Numbered from the stretch's first letter, positions 27,184-36,742 are shown. The stretch: 64,000 nucleotides of DNA from Lachnospiraceae bacterium (GCA_017622845.1 JAGAQJ010000050.1:118028-182027), one strand, 5' to 3'. Numbers and translations are program-made. The notes: generated by a model from the letters alone, not told the origin.

Positions 27184-28095
27184 TTAGTCAAGCTTAATTC
27201 TAGGGTCAATAATGCTGTATACAATATCCGTAATCAGGTTCATGGTTACCATGATGATGGCAAGGAACAGGGTTGTTCCCATAATCATCGTGTAGTCGCG
27301 GTTTGTAATGCTTGATACGAATTTTGATCCGAGTCCGCCGATTGTGAAAATGTTTTCCACGACAAGGCTTCCGGTAAGAATATACGCAAGCATCGGTCCA
27401 ACATATGTAATAACCGGAATCACCGCATTCCTGAGCGCGTGCTTAAAGATAATCTTCCAGCCTGCAACGCCCTTGGCATTTGCAGTACGCACATAGTCCT
27501 GTCCGAGCGCGTCAAGCATGCTTGTCTTAGTCAGACGTGTAATGTAAGCCATCGGATAAAGCGCAAGTGCGATGACCGGCAGTGTGTAGTGTGTCTCGTC
27601 CGCGCTGAATACAGGCACCCACTGGAGTGCGATACAGAATACATACAGCAGGATTGTCGCCAGCACGAAGCTTGGCACTGCGGTAAACAATGTTGTCACA
27701 AACACGATTAATCTGTCAATTATGGTATTTCGTTTCAGCGCTGCAATGCTTCCGAGCACAAGACCGCAAATCGTAGCTACAAGCGCCGCCATACCTCCAA
27801 GCTTTGCTGATACAGGGAAGGACTCACCGATTACAGTGCTGATGCTTCTTCCGGTCTTTAAAGAAACGCCTAAATCTCCATGAAGAAAATTTTTAATATA
27901 GATAATGAACTGTTCCCCTACGGGCTTGTCGAGGTTATACCGCTCTTCAAGCACCCTCTGTACCTCGGGACTTGGTGCCTTTTCGGAAGCAAACGGTCCG
28001 CCGGGAATCGCGTTCATGGTAAAGAACGTAATCGCTGCGATGATAAAAACTGTTGCAATAGCGAGCAGTACCCGCTTAATGATGTATCTGTACAT
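27184..28095 (-). CDS. oppB: Oligopeptide ABC transporter permease OppB
   Basis: A 303-residue permease with six helices. MYRYIIKRVLLAIATVFIIA and the segment YNLDKPVGEQFIIYIKNFLH are typical OppB/DppB N-terminal features, and the EAA loop is TANAKGVAGWKIIFKHALRN. It forms the membrane channel with OppC. AAAGGAG precedes the ATG. It is the first gene of oppBCDFA, behind a leader with a promoter and a terminator. Confidence 0.93.
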   Translation of the reverse strand: MYRYIIKRVLLAIATVFIIAAITFFTMNAIPGGPFASEKAPSPEVQRVLEERYNLDKPVGEQFIIYIKNFLHGDLGVSLKTGRSISTVIGESFPVSAKLGGMAALVATICGLVLGSIAALKRNTIIDRLIVFVTTLFTAVPSFVLATILLYVFCIALQWVPVFSADETHYTLPVIALALYPMAYITRLTKTSMLDALGQDYVRTANAKGVAGWKIIFKHALRNAVIPVITYVGPMLAYILTGSLVVENIFTIGGLGSKFVSSITNRDYTMIMGTTLFLAIIMVTMNLITDIVYSIIDPRIKLD

Positions 28096-28180
28096 CGTCT
28101 CACTCCTTTAATTCTCTTATGCATCATACCATTAATAATTATACTATACCGCACGCTTTATGCAGCTATAGCGTCTATCC

Positions 28181-28220
28181 AAAAAAAGACGATGATGCCC
28201 TTTTGCCGTTCATCATCGTC
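28181..28220 (-). terminator. Intrinsic terminator in the opp leader
   Basis: On the minus strand GACGATGATG (28211-28220) pairs perfectly with CATCATCGTC (28188-28197) around a 13-base loop, followed by seven T residues. It begins about five bases after the predicted transcription start, so the default transcript would be only about 45 bases. This suggests attenuation of the opp operon or a tiny regulatory RNA. Confidence 0.8.
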
Positions 28221-28230
28221 CGACTTCTGT

Positions 28231-28259
28231 ATCATATAATATTAAAAAAGCTTTGTCAA
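28231..28259 (-). promoter_or_regulatory. Promoter upstream of oppBCDFA
   Basis: TTGACA (28254-28259) and TATGAT (28231-28236) on the minus strand are 17 bases apart. A second TATAAT near 28138 on the same strand, after the terminator, lacks a good -35 and may give basal opp transcription. Confidence 0.75.
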
Positions 28260-28600
28260 TACCGCTTAAATTAAGCTTCATTAACAATTTCTGCATATTT
28301 ATTCATTTTCAGGAAATTGATATACACGTATACAATCCAAACCGTATCCGGAGAGCAGGGATTTCGGGGGAGCATCCAAAGAATCCGCTGATTTACCCTA
28401 CTATTGCTTTACTTCGCTGAAATAAAGCATTTGCAATAATTCTGCCCGGTTATCATCAAGCTTTCCTTTTACAAGGCTTTAGCCCAGCTTCCCGCAAAAA
28501 TTAAAATTTTTTATAAATTTCAGCATTACTTTTGTTTTTTTATGCATTTATAATTTTTTATGATTCCCACTGATTTTATATAACAGGCTGAACGGAACAG
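28260..28600. other. Gene-free spacer between opp and glgP
   Basis: No coding sequence, tRNA or known RNA motif was recognised in this AT-rich stretch between the opp promoter and the glgP terminator. A TAACAGGCTGAACGG near 28580 resembles the end motif of the dispersed repeats. Confidence 0.4.
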
Positions 28601-28641
28601 ACAAAAAGACACATGGAGACCTTCCGGTTCCATGCGTCTTT
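28601..28641 (-). terminator. glgP terminator
   Basis: On the minus strand AAAGAC-CATGGA pairs with TCCATG-GTCTTT, followed by TTTTTG. A second hairpin, AGCCGCAG with CTGCGGCT, lies just before it. Confidence 0.8.
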
Positions 28642-28702
28642 CCATATCAAGCCGCAGCAGCTCAGCCCTGCGGCTCTCTGTTACGTCTCAAGCTATATGC
28701 AG

Positions 28703-31156
28703 TTAGTCCAGTTCTACCTTGTCAAGATGCCATATCTCATCCACGTATTCCTGAATTGTTCTGTCGGAGGTAAATTTACCTGCCTTGGCAACATTGAGCA
28801 TTGCACTCTTTGCCCATCCGCTTGTATTTCTGTAAGCCTTCTCCACTCTCTTGTGCGCTTCTGCATAGGAGCGGAAGTCCTTCAGGATGAAATAGCGGTC
28901 AGCCTTATCCGTATCAAGCGTGTTGAGCAGTGAATTGTAAAGACTTCTGAACAGCTCTCTGTCATCAGCATAAGTGCCGTCTACGAGCTGGTCAACAACC
29001 TTCTTGATATCAGCATCGTTGTTGTAGATATCCATCGGGTTATATCCGCCATAGTTCTCATACCGGATAACATCGTCTGAGCTTAATCCAAAGATAAATG
29101 CATTCTCCAGACCGACTTCCTCAACAATCTCCACATTCGCACCGTCCATTGTGCCGAGCGTCAGCGCACCGTTTAACATAAACTTCATGTTGCCTGTACC
29201 GCTTGCCTCCTTAGACGCTGTGGAAATCTGCTCGGAAATATCAGCGGCAGCAAAAATAATCTCTGCGTTGGAAACTCTGTAGTTCTCTATAAATACGACC
29301 TTTATTCTGTTCTTAACGACAGGATCGTTGTTAATCTTATCCGCAACAGCGTTAATCAGCTTAATCGTAAGCTTCGCATTCTTGTAGCCCGCTGCAGCCT
29401 TTGCGCCGAAAATAAAGGTTCTCGGATAGAACTCCATGCTTGGATTTGCCTTCATCTGGTTGTACAGATACATTACATGCAGAATATTGAGAAGCTGTCT
29501 CTTGTACTCATGAAGTCTCTTAACCTGTACATCGAAGATGGAATCCGGATCAACGTCAATGCCGTTGTGCTCCTTAATATATTTTGCCAGACGTACTTTA
29601 TTTTTGCGCTTAATCTCCATAAATTCCTTCTGCGCCTTCGGATCATCAGCATACTTCGTAATGCCGTCAATCACAGGAAGGTCTACAATCCAGTCATCGC
29701 CGACCTTATCCGTAACCCAGTCTGCAAGAAGCGGATTGCCATGAAGCAGGAAACGTCTCTGTGTGATGCCGTTTGTCTTGTTGTTGAACTTGTACGGGAA
29801 CATCTCATAGAAATCCCTAAGCTCCTGATTCTTCAGAATCTCCGTGTGAAGCCTTGCTACACCGTTGACACTGTAGCCTGCAACAATTGCCATATGCGCC
29901 ATCTTAACCTGTCCGTCAGCGATAATTGCCATTTTCTTAATCTTGTCGGCAGGTTCCGGATATCTGTTTACGATGTCAAGAAGGAAACGGCGGTTAATTT
30001 CCTCAACAATCTGGTAAATTCTCGGAAGCAGTCTCTTGAATAAATCTACCGGCCACTTCTCAAGAGCCTCCGCCATAATCGTGTGGTTTGTGTAGGCGCA
30101 GGTCTTTGTCGTAATCTCCCATGCCTCCTCCCACTCAAGCTTGTACTCATCAAGCAGGATTCGCATCAGCTCTGCAATCGCTACTGTAGGGTGGGTATCG
30201 TTTAACTGGAAGGTCACCTTCTCATAAAAACGATGGATATCATCATGCTTTGACATATATTTCTCAATTGCTGTCTGCACGGAAGCAGAAATAAAGAAAT
30301 ACTGCTGCTTTAAGCGAAGCTCTTTTCCTGAGACATGATTGTCATTCGGGTAAAGCACCTCAACGATATTTCTCGCAAGATTCGTCTGCTCAACCGCCTT
30401 CTGATAATCGCCCTTGTCAAAGGAATCAAGGCTGAAGCAGTCCATCGGCTCCGCATCCCAGATTCGAAGCGTGTTTACGATGCCGTTTCCGTATCCGACA
30501 ATCGGCAAATCGTAAGGCACAGCCTTTACAGACTGATAATTCTCCTGATACCAGATTAATCTGCCGTCTTCTTCCCTGCATGCAACATTTCCGCCAAACT
30601 TAATGACCTTTGTATACTCCGGACGTCTCAGCTCAAACGGGTTGCCATCCCTGAGCCAGTCGTCGGGAACCTCTTTCTGGAAGCCGTCCCTGATCTCCTG
30701 CTTGAACATGCCGTAACGGTAGCGGATACCGCATCCGTATGCGGAATATCCAAGTGTTGCAAGCGAGTCAAGGAAGCATGCTGCAAGTCGTCCAAGACCG
30801 CCGTTGCCCAGCGCTGCATCCGGTTCCTGGTCCTCTATCGTATTGATGTCAAGACCAAGCTCCTCCAGCGCCTCTGCAAACTCCTTGTAAGCCATAAGAT
30901 TAATCATATTGTTGCCGAGGGCACGTCCCATTAAAAATTCCATGGACATATAATATACAATCTTAGGGTCCTTCTCATCATAAGCTTCCTGTGTCTTGAG
31001 CCAGTTGTCAACGATTGCATCCTTTACTGCATAGGACACTGCCTGGAAAATCTGCTGGTCGGTAGCTTCCTCCAGCGTCTTTCTGTACAGCGTCTTGACA
31101 TTGTACAGGACGCTTCGTTTAAACATTTCTTTGTCAATGATTGGCTTTTTAGGCAT
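28703..31156 (-). CDS. glgP: Glycogen/maltodextrin phosphorylase
   Basis: An 817-residue GT35 enzyme, MPKKPIIDKEMFKRSVLYNV and onward. GGGGAGG seven bases before this ATG sets the start, 73 codons inside the longer open frame, and gives the family's normal length. It releases glucose 1-phosphate from alpha-1,4-glucans using phosphate. The PLP-binding lysine lies in EASGTGNMKFMLNGALTLGT, and the substrate region VKRLHEYKRQLLNILHVMYL is conserved. It acts in the cytoplasm on stored or imported glucan. It stands alone between its promoter and a terminator, away from other glg genes. Confidence 0.95.
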   Translation of the reverse strand: MPKKPIIDKEMFKRSVLYNVKTLYRKTLEEATDQQIFQAVSYAVKDAIVDNWLKTQEAYDEKDPKIVYYMSMEFLMGRALGNNMINLMAYKEFAEALEELGLDINTIEDQEPDAALGNGGLGRLAACFLDSLATLGYSAYGCGIRYRYGMFKQEIRDGFQKEVPDDWLRDGNPFELRRPEYTKVIKFGGNVACREEDGRLIWYQENYQSVKAVPYDLPIVGYGNGIVNTLRIWDAEPMDCFSLDSFDKGDYQKAVEQTNLARNIVEVLYPNDNHVSGKELRLKQQYFFISASVQTAIEKYMSKHDDIHRFYEKVTFQLNDTHPTVAIAELMRILLDEYKLEWEEAWEITTKTCAYTNHTIMAEALEKWPVDLFKRLLPRIYQIVEEINRRFLLDIVNRYPEPADKIKKMAIIADGQVKMAHMAIVAGYSVNGVARLHTEILKNQELRDFYEMFPYKFNNKTNGITQRRFLLHGNPLLADWVTDKVGDDWIVDLPVIDGITKYADDPKAQKEFMEIKRKNKVRLAKYIKEHNGIDVDPDSIFDVQVKRLHEYKRQLLNILHVMYLYNQMKANPSMEFYPRTFIFGAKAAAGYKNAKLTIKLINAVADKINNDPVVKNRIKVVFIENYRVSNAEIIFAAADISEQISTASKEASGTGNMKFMLNGALTLGTMDGANVEIVEEVGLENAFIFGLSSDDVIRYENYGGYNPMDIYNNDADIKKVVDQLVDGTYADDRELFRSLYNSLLNTLDTDKADRYFILKDFRSYAEAHKRVEKAYRNTSGWAKSAMLNVAKAGKFTSDRTIQEYVDEIWHLDKVELD

Positions 31157-31346
31157 TTGGTTACCTCCCCTTTTACCCTGTGCTCCGTTCCTTAAGAGTA
31201 TATTTCCGTACAGCTTATACCTGAACGCTTCCTCTGCTTGCGGTGTATCAGGCTCCCCCTGTCTGCGTTTTCTGCTCCGGGAATTGTGAACACGTAATTT
31301 TGTTAATTTAGTTATTTGTTTGTTATTTTTAAAAAATTCCATTTTC

Positions 31347-31375
31347 ATTTTATACATTATATCATATAAAGTCAA
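31347..31375 (-). promoter_or_regulatory. glgP promoter
   Basis: TTGACT (31370-31375) and TAAAAT (31347-31352) on the minus strand are 17 bases apart. A better TATAAT overlaps the spacer but at the wrong distance. The leader to glgP is about 185 bases. Confidence 0.55.
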
Positions 31376-31403
31376 TTTTTAAAATAATTTAATTAACCAA
31401 AAA

Positions 31404-31439
31404 GGAATTTATATGAGAAAATTTTCTCATATAAATTCC
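31404..31439. terminator. Perfect 36-base palindrome after the hexosaminidase gene
   Basis: GGAATTTATATGAGAAAA is followed directly by its exact reverse complement, giving an 18-base stem with no unpaired loop bases by design. On the minus strand it runs into TTTTT, so it can end transcription of the GH20 gene; on the plus strand it runs into GATTTTTT. It lies about 110 bases past the GH20 stop. Confidence 0.7.
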
Positions 31440-31547
31440 CGATTTTTTCTGATTTATTCCAAAACCTTATTATGGAAATTGCATACAAAGCCGCCGGATT
31501 CCTGTACAATTTATCCAACAAAATCATTTTTTCCGCGCTGCGCTCCC

Positions 31548-33341
31548 TTACAGACTGCGCAGGCGGTCCGCCGTCCAGAAGATAAGCTCCTGAACTCTGT
31601 ACAGCTCTGATTCCCTGCTCGTCCTGCGCCATTCCTTCTTGTACCGGTAAAACCACTTTTCCCATGCTTCTGCAAGCTGTCTGTTTCCTTCTTTTACCGC
31701 AAAGGCTTTGCCGGTCTCCTGCAGCAGTATCATACCGTCGACCGCTATGACATACGGACGCATGATATCCTTTCTGCTTCCGTCTAATTTGGCGATGTAT
31801 GCAAGAAGCTGTTTTTTCTTTTCCAGCAGATTCTTTTCAGAGCAGTCCATATCAGCAAGCCTTGATTCGCTCCATGCCGCTTCCTTCTGTTCGCGATAAC
31901 CTGTCAGGTTGCTCCACTGGTATGCCCAAAGCTCTGAGATATCAGCAATCAGCGCTACGAACCCTCCGCATTTGTCATGGTACTCTACCACGGAAATCTC
32001 CTTGTTGATTTCATCGAATGAAGGCGTTTTGCTGTTCCATGAAAAGCAGGCTCCATATATCATTCCCACCAATCCCATGTCAGGATGGTTGATGTGCCCG
32101 AAATCGCCCCAGTCCGTATTCAGGATTCCCTGCACGTGATACTGGTGTCCGTATGCGCACATTCTCCTGATATTCTCATAAGATGCCCCAATCCGGTTGA
32201 CAAACTGGTTCCATCCGGAAACACCGGGGCAGTTATAGATTCGGGCGCCCACATCCGCCAGCTTTTCGGTATTCGTATCATCGACATCAGCATCATAGCC
32301 CCAGTTGAGACAGATTGTCTGCGGCGGAAGCTGCCTGACTGCCTCGGGAAACCTGCAGATGATATCTCCCCAGAACATCGGCGTTTTTCCCTTCTGCACC
32401 AAATACTCGCACAGCCTTTTCACATGCCTGATATACATGCCCTCCTCACCGATTTCATCAGCAAGGGGCTTGCCCTTTCCTTTTCCAAGGTCCATTGTTT
32501 CATCGCCGCAGATATTGAATTTGTCAGAACGGAATAACGGCATATACTCATCAATCAGCGACCTGACAAACTCGAAGCTTTCTTCATTTGAGATATCAAT
32601 CGTATGGTGCTCCATTCTGTCGACAAATCCAAACGGCTGGTCGCACAATTCTTCCATTTCACACAGATGACGGTAGGATTTTGTCCGAAGCACCTTGTAC
32701 AAGTGTCCGAAGGTCGCTATGCTGGGGACAAGCTCTATATTACGCAGGGCACAATATGCATCAAGCTCCAAGATATCCTGTGCCGTCAGCGGCGTGTCAT
32801 CCCGCCATACCTCGCTCAGGTTTTGGAACATATAGGTATGCTCAATATACAACTGTAACTGGTTAATTTTATAATAGGAGAGCTTATCCACAAGCCTTTT
32901 GAGATAGTCCAGCGTCGGGATACGGCATCTTGTAACATCATAATACAGCCCGCGGTATTCCATTTCAGGATAATCCTCAATTGTCATATGGGAAACTGCG
33001 GCTCCCTGCTGCAGCACAATCTGTCTCAGCGTCTGCACGCCATACAGCATTCCTTCTTTTGATGATGCGCGGATTACAATTCCGTCCTCGTCTACGGTAA
33101 GCCCGTATTCCTGTGCGCCGCATTTCGCATCTCTGACCAGCCAGATTCCGCCTCTTGTCTTTTTCCCCCTTCTGATATCCAGCTCAAACCCTGTATGCTC
33201 CAGGATATCCGCCTGAAGAAGACAGGCATATGTATAGGCTTCTGTCTGACAGGTATCGTCAATGACAATCTCGTCGTCATAAGATAAATAGAATACTTCG
33301 TCTGTTGCACTCATTTTCTGTGGTTTTGGCAGTATGTACAT
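31548..33341 (-). CDS. Glycoside hydrolase family 20 beta-N-acetylhexosaminidase
   Basis: A 597-residue cytoplasmic protein (no signal peptide). An N-terminal GH20b-like alpha/beta domain (YGLTVDEDGIVIRASSKEGM, LYGVQTLRQIV) is followed by the barrel beginning IEDYPEMEYRGLYYDVTRCR. The catalytic Asp-Glu pair is in FNICGDETMDLGKG, and the substrate-assisted mechanism of GH20 is expected. It would remove terminal GlcNAc or GalNAc from imported glycans or wall fragments. The C-terminal 130 residues are helical, as in clostridial relatives. GGAGG lies before the ATG. No sugar transporter adjoins it. Confidence 0.9.
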   Translation of the reverse strand: MYILPKPQKMSATDEVFYLSYDDEIVIDDTCQTEAYTYACLLQADILEHTGFELDIRRGKKTRGGIWLVRDAKCGAQEYGLTVDEDGIVIRASSKEGMLYGVQTLRQIVLQQGAAVSHMTIEDYPEMEYRGLYYDVTRCRIPTLDYLKRLVDKLSYYKINQLQLYIEHTYMFQNLSEVWRDDTPLTAQDILELDAYCALRNIELVPSIATFGHLYKVLRTKSYRHLCEMEELCDQPFGFVDRMEHHTIDISNEESFEFVRSLIDEYMPLFRSDKFNICGDETMDLGKGKGKPLADEIGEEGMYIRHVKRLCEYLVQKGKTPMFWGDIICRFPEAVRQLPPQTICLNWGYDADVDDTNTEKLADVGARIYNCPGVSGWNQFVNRIGASYENIRRMCAYGHQYHVQGILNTDWGDFGHINHPDMGLVGMIYGACFSWNSKTPSFDEINKEISVVEYHDKCGGFVALIADISELWAYQWSNLTGYREQKEAAWSESRLADMDCSEKNLLEKKKQLLAYIAKLDGSRKDIMRPYVIAVDGMILLQETGKAFAVKEGNRQLAEAWEKWFYRYKKEWRRTSRESELYRVQELIFWTADRLRSL

Positions 33342-33409
33342 CTTTTAACCTCCGCAGCCTGTGACTTGCCTCATTCACCTTCATGCAAATCATCAGGCTA
33401 AATGCAAAT

Positions 33410-33468
33410 ATAACAGCAGCTTCAAAATGTCTGCAGCCGGAGAGACAATGCTCCCCGACTGCTGTTAT
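33410..33468. terminator. Terminator between the siroheme reductase and hexosaminidase genes
   Basis: ATAACAGCAG (33410-33419) pairs with CTGCTGTTAT (33459-33468), with a smaller GGAGAG-type hairpin in the loop. The nearest stop is that of the reductase gene (33471) on the minus strand. Confidence 0.6.
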
Positions 33469-33470
33469 TT

Positions 33471-35060
33471 TTAGTTACCTGTGTAGTTTGAAGCAATTTC
33501 CTTCACTTTTTCAGAATGCTTCTCATAAAATTCCTCATAGCTCATATTTTCGGCAGCTATTGTTCTGCCAAGCTCCACAAAAAACTGCGGAATATCGTCA
33601 ACTGTCATGACGCCAAGCTCCTCTCCCATGCGCTCTGCGCCAAAGCGCTCACAGCCGTTATCATACACCGCAAACGCAGGCTTTGGTCCGTCGGACGTCT
33701 GTTTCATGCCGCCGCGCAGACCGATGCGTGCTGTCTGGTGTGCAGAGCACGAAGACGGACAGCCTGAAATATGAATGGAAGGAAGTACATTTCCCGGGAT
33801 TCCTGCCTCTCTCACTGCGCTGATGCACGCCTCAAGCATGGACTGGGATTTGCCGATTCCGACCTGACATACATCTGCTCCGATGCAGGCCGTTGATGCC
33901 TCAAATGCATTGCGCGCACCGTCTGCCGTAAGCGCCAGTATTTTCTTTGCCTCTGCGGCTGTCAGGTTGATAATATACATGCCCTGCGTCGGAGTGATTC
34001 TGATTTTGATGTCCCCGGGACACAGCATATCGGCAGTTGCCTCATACAGTTTTTTAAAGAAATTCACAGGCACTTTTCCGCCAATGGGCGAATAAGACAC
34101 TGCATATAAGCCTGCCTGCTTCTGCACATAGACAAGGCTGTTTCGTGCAAGCTCCTCATCCATACCGGTGTCTGTCAGCTTTGACTGCTTTGTGATTTGC
34201 TCCATGCCGGCAGCCGCAATCTGCTCCATATCCAGGTCCAGCTTTTCCTTCTTCAGGTTCTCCTCAAGCGTCTCCCTGAATACCTTCTGTAAGCCCTCCA
34301 CGCCAAGCGTCTCCTGCAGGAAACGGCTTCTTGAGGCTGCGCGCTTCTCATAATTTCCATGAGCAGTAAACACGTCTACCATGGTCTTGACCGCATAAAG
34401 CACCTGCTTCGGCTCTAAATCCTCCACAACCTTCACCCCAAATTTCGGCTTGATGCCAAGTCCGCCTGCACAGTAAACGTCAAATCTGCCGTTGTCCTTC
34501 GCCACAAAGCCGAGGTCGCGGAACGTTGCGTGTACGCTGTTGTCATTTCCGTTGGAGAAGCATACCTTAAGCTTTCTCGGAAGCTTTACCTTTTTGATAA
34601 ATCCAAGCAGGTAATCCCCTGCCTCCTTCGCATAGGGAAGCACGTCAAAGTACTCCTCTCTGTCTATGCCGGAAAGTGGTGAGCACATCGCATTTCTTGG
34701 GAAATCACCGCCTCCGCCTCTGGTAATAATGCCGTTCTGCCATGCCTCCTCTATCAATGAACAGACCGTTTTGTCCGTAAGATTGTGAAGCTGGACGGTC
34801 TGACAGGTGGTCAAATGAATCAAATCAATATCATATTTGTCAATGCTGTCAGCAATAAACTTTATCTTCTCTCTGCCGACTTCGCCGCCTGTAAGCCTGA
34901 GCCTGAGCATGCTGCGCCCGCCGCCTCTCTGCGCGTAGCTTCCGAAGCCGCCTGAAAAGCCCTTGTACTCCGGCACTGTGATTTCCTTTTTATAAAATTT
35001 CTCCGTCATCTCGCGGAACTCAGCCAAATCAGCCTTAAATTCCTCATAATGGTTTACCAT
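33471..35060 (-). CDS. Siroheme/[4Fe-4S] nitrite or sulfite reductase-type protein
   Basis: A 529-residue hemoprotein of the NIR/SIR family with two ferredoxin-like repeats (RLTGGEVGREKIKFIADSID; RITPTQGMYIINLTAAEAKK). The four cysteine ligands of the coupled cluster and siroheme are intact: TACIGADVCQVGIGKS (C-x5-C) and HISGCPSSCSAHQTARIG (C-x3-C). It would reduce sulfite or nitrite by six electrons in the cytoplasm, probably from ferredoxin, since no flavin subunit gene adjoins. Nothing near it handles sulfate activation or siroheme synthesis, so sulfite or nitrite detoxification is as likely as assimilation. A GGGG lies before the ATG. Confidence 0.87.
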   Translation of the reverse strand: MVNHYEEFKADLAEFREMTEKFYKKEITVPEYKGFSGGFGSYAQRGGGRSMLRLRLTGGEVGREKIKFIADSIDKYDIDLIHLTTCQTVQLHNLTDKTVCSLIEEAWQNGIITRGGGGDFPRNAMCSPLSGIDREEYFDVLPYAKEAGDYLLGFIKKVKLPRKLKVCFSNGNDNSVHATFRDLGFVAKDNGRFDVYCAGGLGIKPKFGVKVVEDLEPKQVLYAVKTMVDVFTAHGNYEKRAASRSRFLQETLGVEGLQKVFRETLEENLKKEKLDLDMEQIAAAGMEQITKQSKLTDTGMDEELARNSLVYVQKQAGLYAVSYSPIGGKVPVNFFKKLYEATADMLCPGDIKIRITPTQGMYIINLTAAEAKKILALTADGARNAFEASTACIGADVCQVGIGKSQSMLEACISAVREAGIPGNVLPSIHISGCPSSCSAHQTARIGLRGGMKQTSDGPKPAFAVYDNGCERFGAERMGEELGVMTVDDIPQFFVELGRTIAAENMSYEEFYEKHSEKVKEIASNYTGN

Positions 35061-35111
35061 ATGCGTTACCCCTTTTGATTGCAGATTTTCTCATGCTTTA
35101 TTGTGTTCTTT

Positions 35112-36596
35112 TTACTGTTCCGTAACCTTTCCTTTTTCGTGCAAAAGGCTCATCTTTAACTCATAATAATCCGGCGTCATATCCATATAATGTACGTGCG
35201 GATTGATGAAGCGCTGCTCCTCCTCCCAGATTTCCTCATCGAGCTGTTTTCTGACATATGCCCTGATTTCCTCCAGTGCGGGAAGCTCGTACACTCTTTT
35301 TCCGTTTTCAAAGATTTTTACCTGCAGCGGCTTTGCCGTACAATTGGTAAATTTGAGATTTCTCCAAGGCATCTGAGGGTCTACAAAGCGAAACTCCCTG
35401 CTCATATCAATTTCCTCATCCGCCTTTGCAATCAAATCCGCTTTTGCCTTGCCGTTCTGGTCATAAATTCTGTATACCTTCTTCAGTCCCGGGTTTGTAA
35501 TCTTTTCTACGGTTCCGGATATCTTAATACGCGGTACAAATTCACCGTTTTCCTCAACGGCGGCTATCTTGTACACGGCGCCAAGCAATGCCAGCGTATC
35601 ATCGGAGTAGTCGCTTGTTGCCCCTGTAATCAGACGCTCTCCTACGCCGTAGCTGTCAATACACGCCTTCTGTGTATTTAAGGAAGAAATCGTATGTTCA
35701 TCAAGGCTGTTTGACACGATAATCCTGCAGTCCGTAAGTCCTTCCTCGTCCAGCATTTTCCGCACCTTGATGGACTGATATGCCAGGTCGCCGCTGTCAA
35801 TGCGGATGCCCTTCAATCGTTTTCCCATCGGCTCCAATACCTCGTGCGCCACGCGGACTGCATTGGGAATACCGGACTGAATCGTATCATAAGTATCCAC
35901 CAGAAGCACTGTATTATCAGGATAATTCACTGCATAATTTTTGAATGCCTCATACTCATCCTTGTAGTACATAATCCAGCTGTGTGCCATCGTGCCGCTT
36001 ACCGGAATGCCAAACATTTGTCCTGCAAGCACTGTCGCGGTTCCGGCGGCTCCTCCGATATAGGAGGCACGTGCGCCGTACACTGCCGCATCCATATTAT
36101 GCGCACGCCTTGCGCCGAAGTCGGAAACCGTCTTTCCCTCTGCTGCTTTGACGATACGTGCTGTCTTTGTCGCAACAAGCGACTGATGATTGACCTGGGT
36201 CAAAATAGCTGTCTCCACCAACTGCGCATCAATCAGCGGCGCAACTACTGTGATAACCGGCTCATTGGGATACATAATCGTTCCTTCGGGAAATGCATAG
36301 ATATCTCCCTGAAACGTAAAATTCTCTAAATAATCAAGAAACGCATCCGTAAATGTATCCAGGGAACGCAGATATGCGATGTCCTCCTTGGAAAAATGCA
36401 GGTTCTCTATATATTCGACAATCTGCTCCAGTCCTGCAAAAATGGTAAATCCGCCCCTGTCCGGATTTCTCCTGTAAAACACATCAAATGCCACTCTTGC
36501 CTTCCTGTCTCCATCATTGAAATATCCGTTTGCCATGGTCAGCTCATACAAATCCATGACCATAGTCAGATTTCTTTTATCCGCCTGCTTCATCAT
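35112..36596 (-). CDS. pncB: Nicotinate phosphoribosyltransferase
   Basis: A 494-residue enzyme that makes nicotinate mononucleotide from nicotinate and PRPP in NAD salvage. VMDLYELTMANGYFNDGDRK at the start, VSDFGARRAHNMDAAVYGAR, SGTMAHSWIMYY with the catalytic histidine, and KRLKGIRIDSGDLAYQSIKV are family signatures. AAAGGA lies nine bases before the first ATG. The gene is alone in its orientation group, with a palindromic site 70-102 bases upstream that may bind a niacin-responsive repressor. Confidence 0.95.
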   Translation of the reverse strand: MMKQADKRNLTMVMDLYELTMANGYFNDGDRKARVAFDVFYRRNPDRGGFTIFAGLEQIVEYIENLHFSKEDIAYLRSLDTFTDAFLDYLENFTFQGDIYAFPEGTIMYPNEPVITVVAPLIDAQLVETAILTQVNHQSLVATKTARIVKAAEGKTVSDFGARRAHNMDAAVYGARASYIGGAAGTATVLAGQMFGIPVSGTMAHSWIMYYKDEYEAFKNYAVNYPDNTVLLVDTYDTIQSGIPNAVRVAHEVLEPMGKRLKGIRIDSGDLAYQSIKVRKMLDEEGLTDCRIIVSNSLDEHTISSLNTQKACIDSYGVGERLITGATSDYSDDTLALLGAVYKIAAVEENGEFVPRIKISGTVEKITNPGLKKVYRIYDQNGKAKADLIAKADEEIDMSREFRFVDPQMPWRNLKFTNCTAKPLQVKIFENGKRVYELPALEEIRAYVRKQLDEEIWEEEQRFINPHVHYMDMTPDYYELKMSLLHEKGKVTEQ

Positions 36597-36665
36597 ACCT
36601 GTGTGTCCTTTCTGGTTCTATCATGAGTTTCATTCATGATTGTCATTCTCCGCTCATTCCTGTTT

Positions 36666-36698
36666 ATAGTATGGCTTCTTGAGAAGATGCTATACTAT
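36666..36698. promoter_or_regulatory. Imperfect palindrome upstream of pncB
   Basis: ATAGTATGGC (36666-36675) and GCTATACTAT (36689-36698) are inverted around TTCTTGAGAA, which is itself nearly palindromic. Its place in the likely promoter region suggests an operator; I do not have a firm consensus to name the regulator. Confidence 0.4.
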
Positions 36699-36742
36699 TT
36701 TATCATATGCCTATTACGGCTTGATTGGCAAGCATTTTTTGC

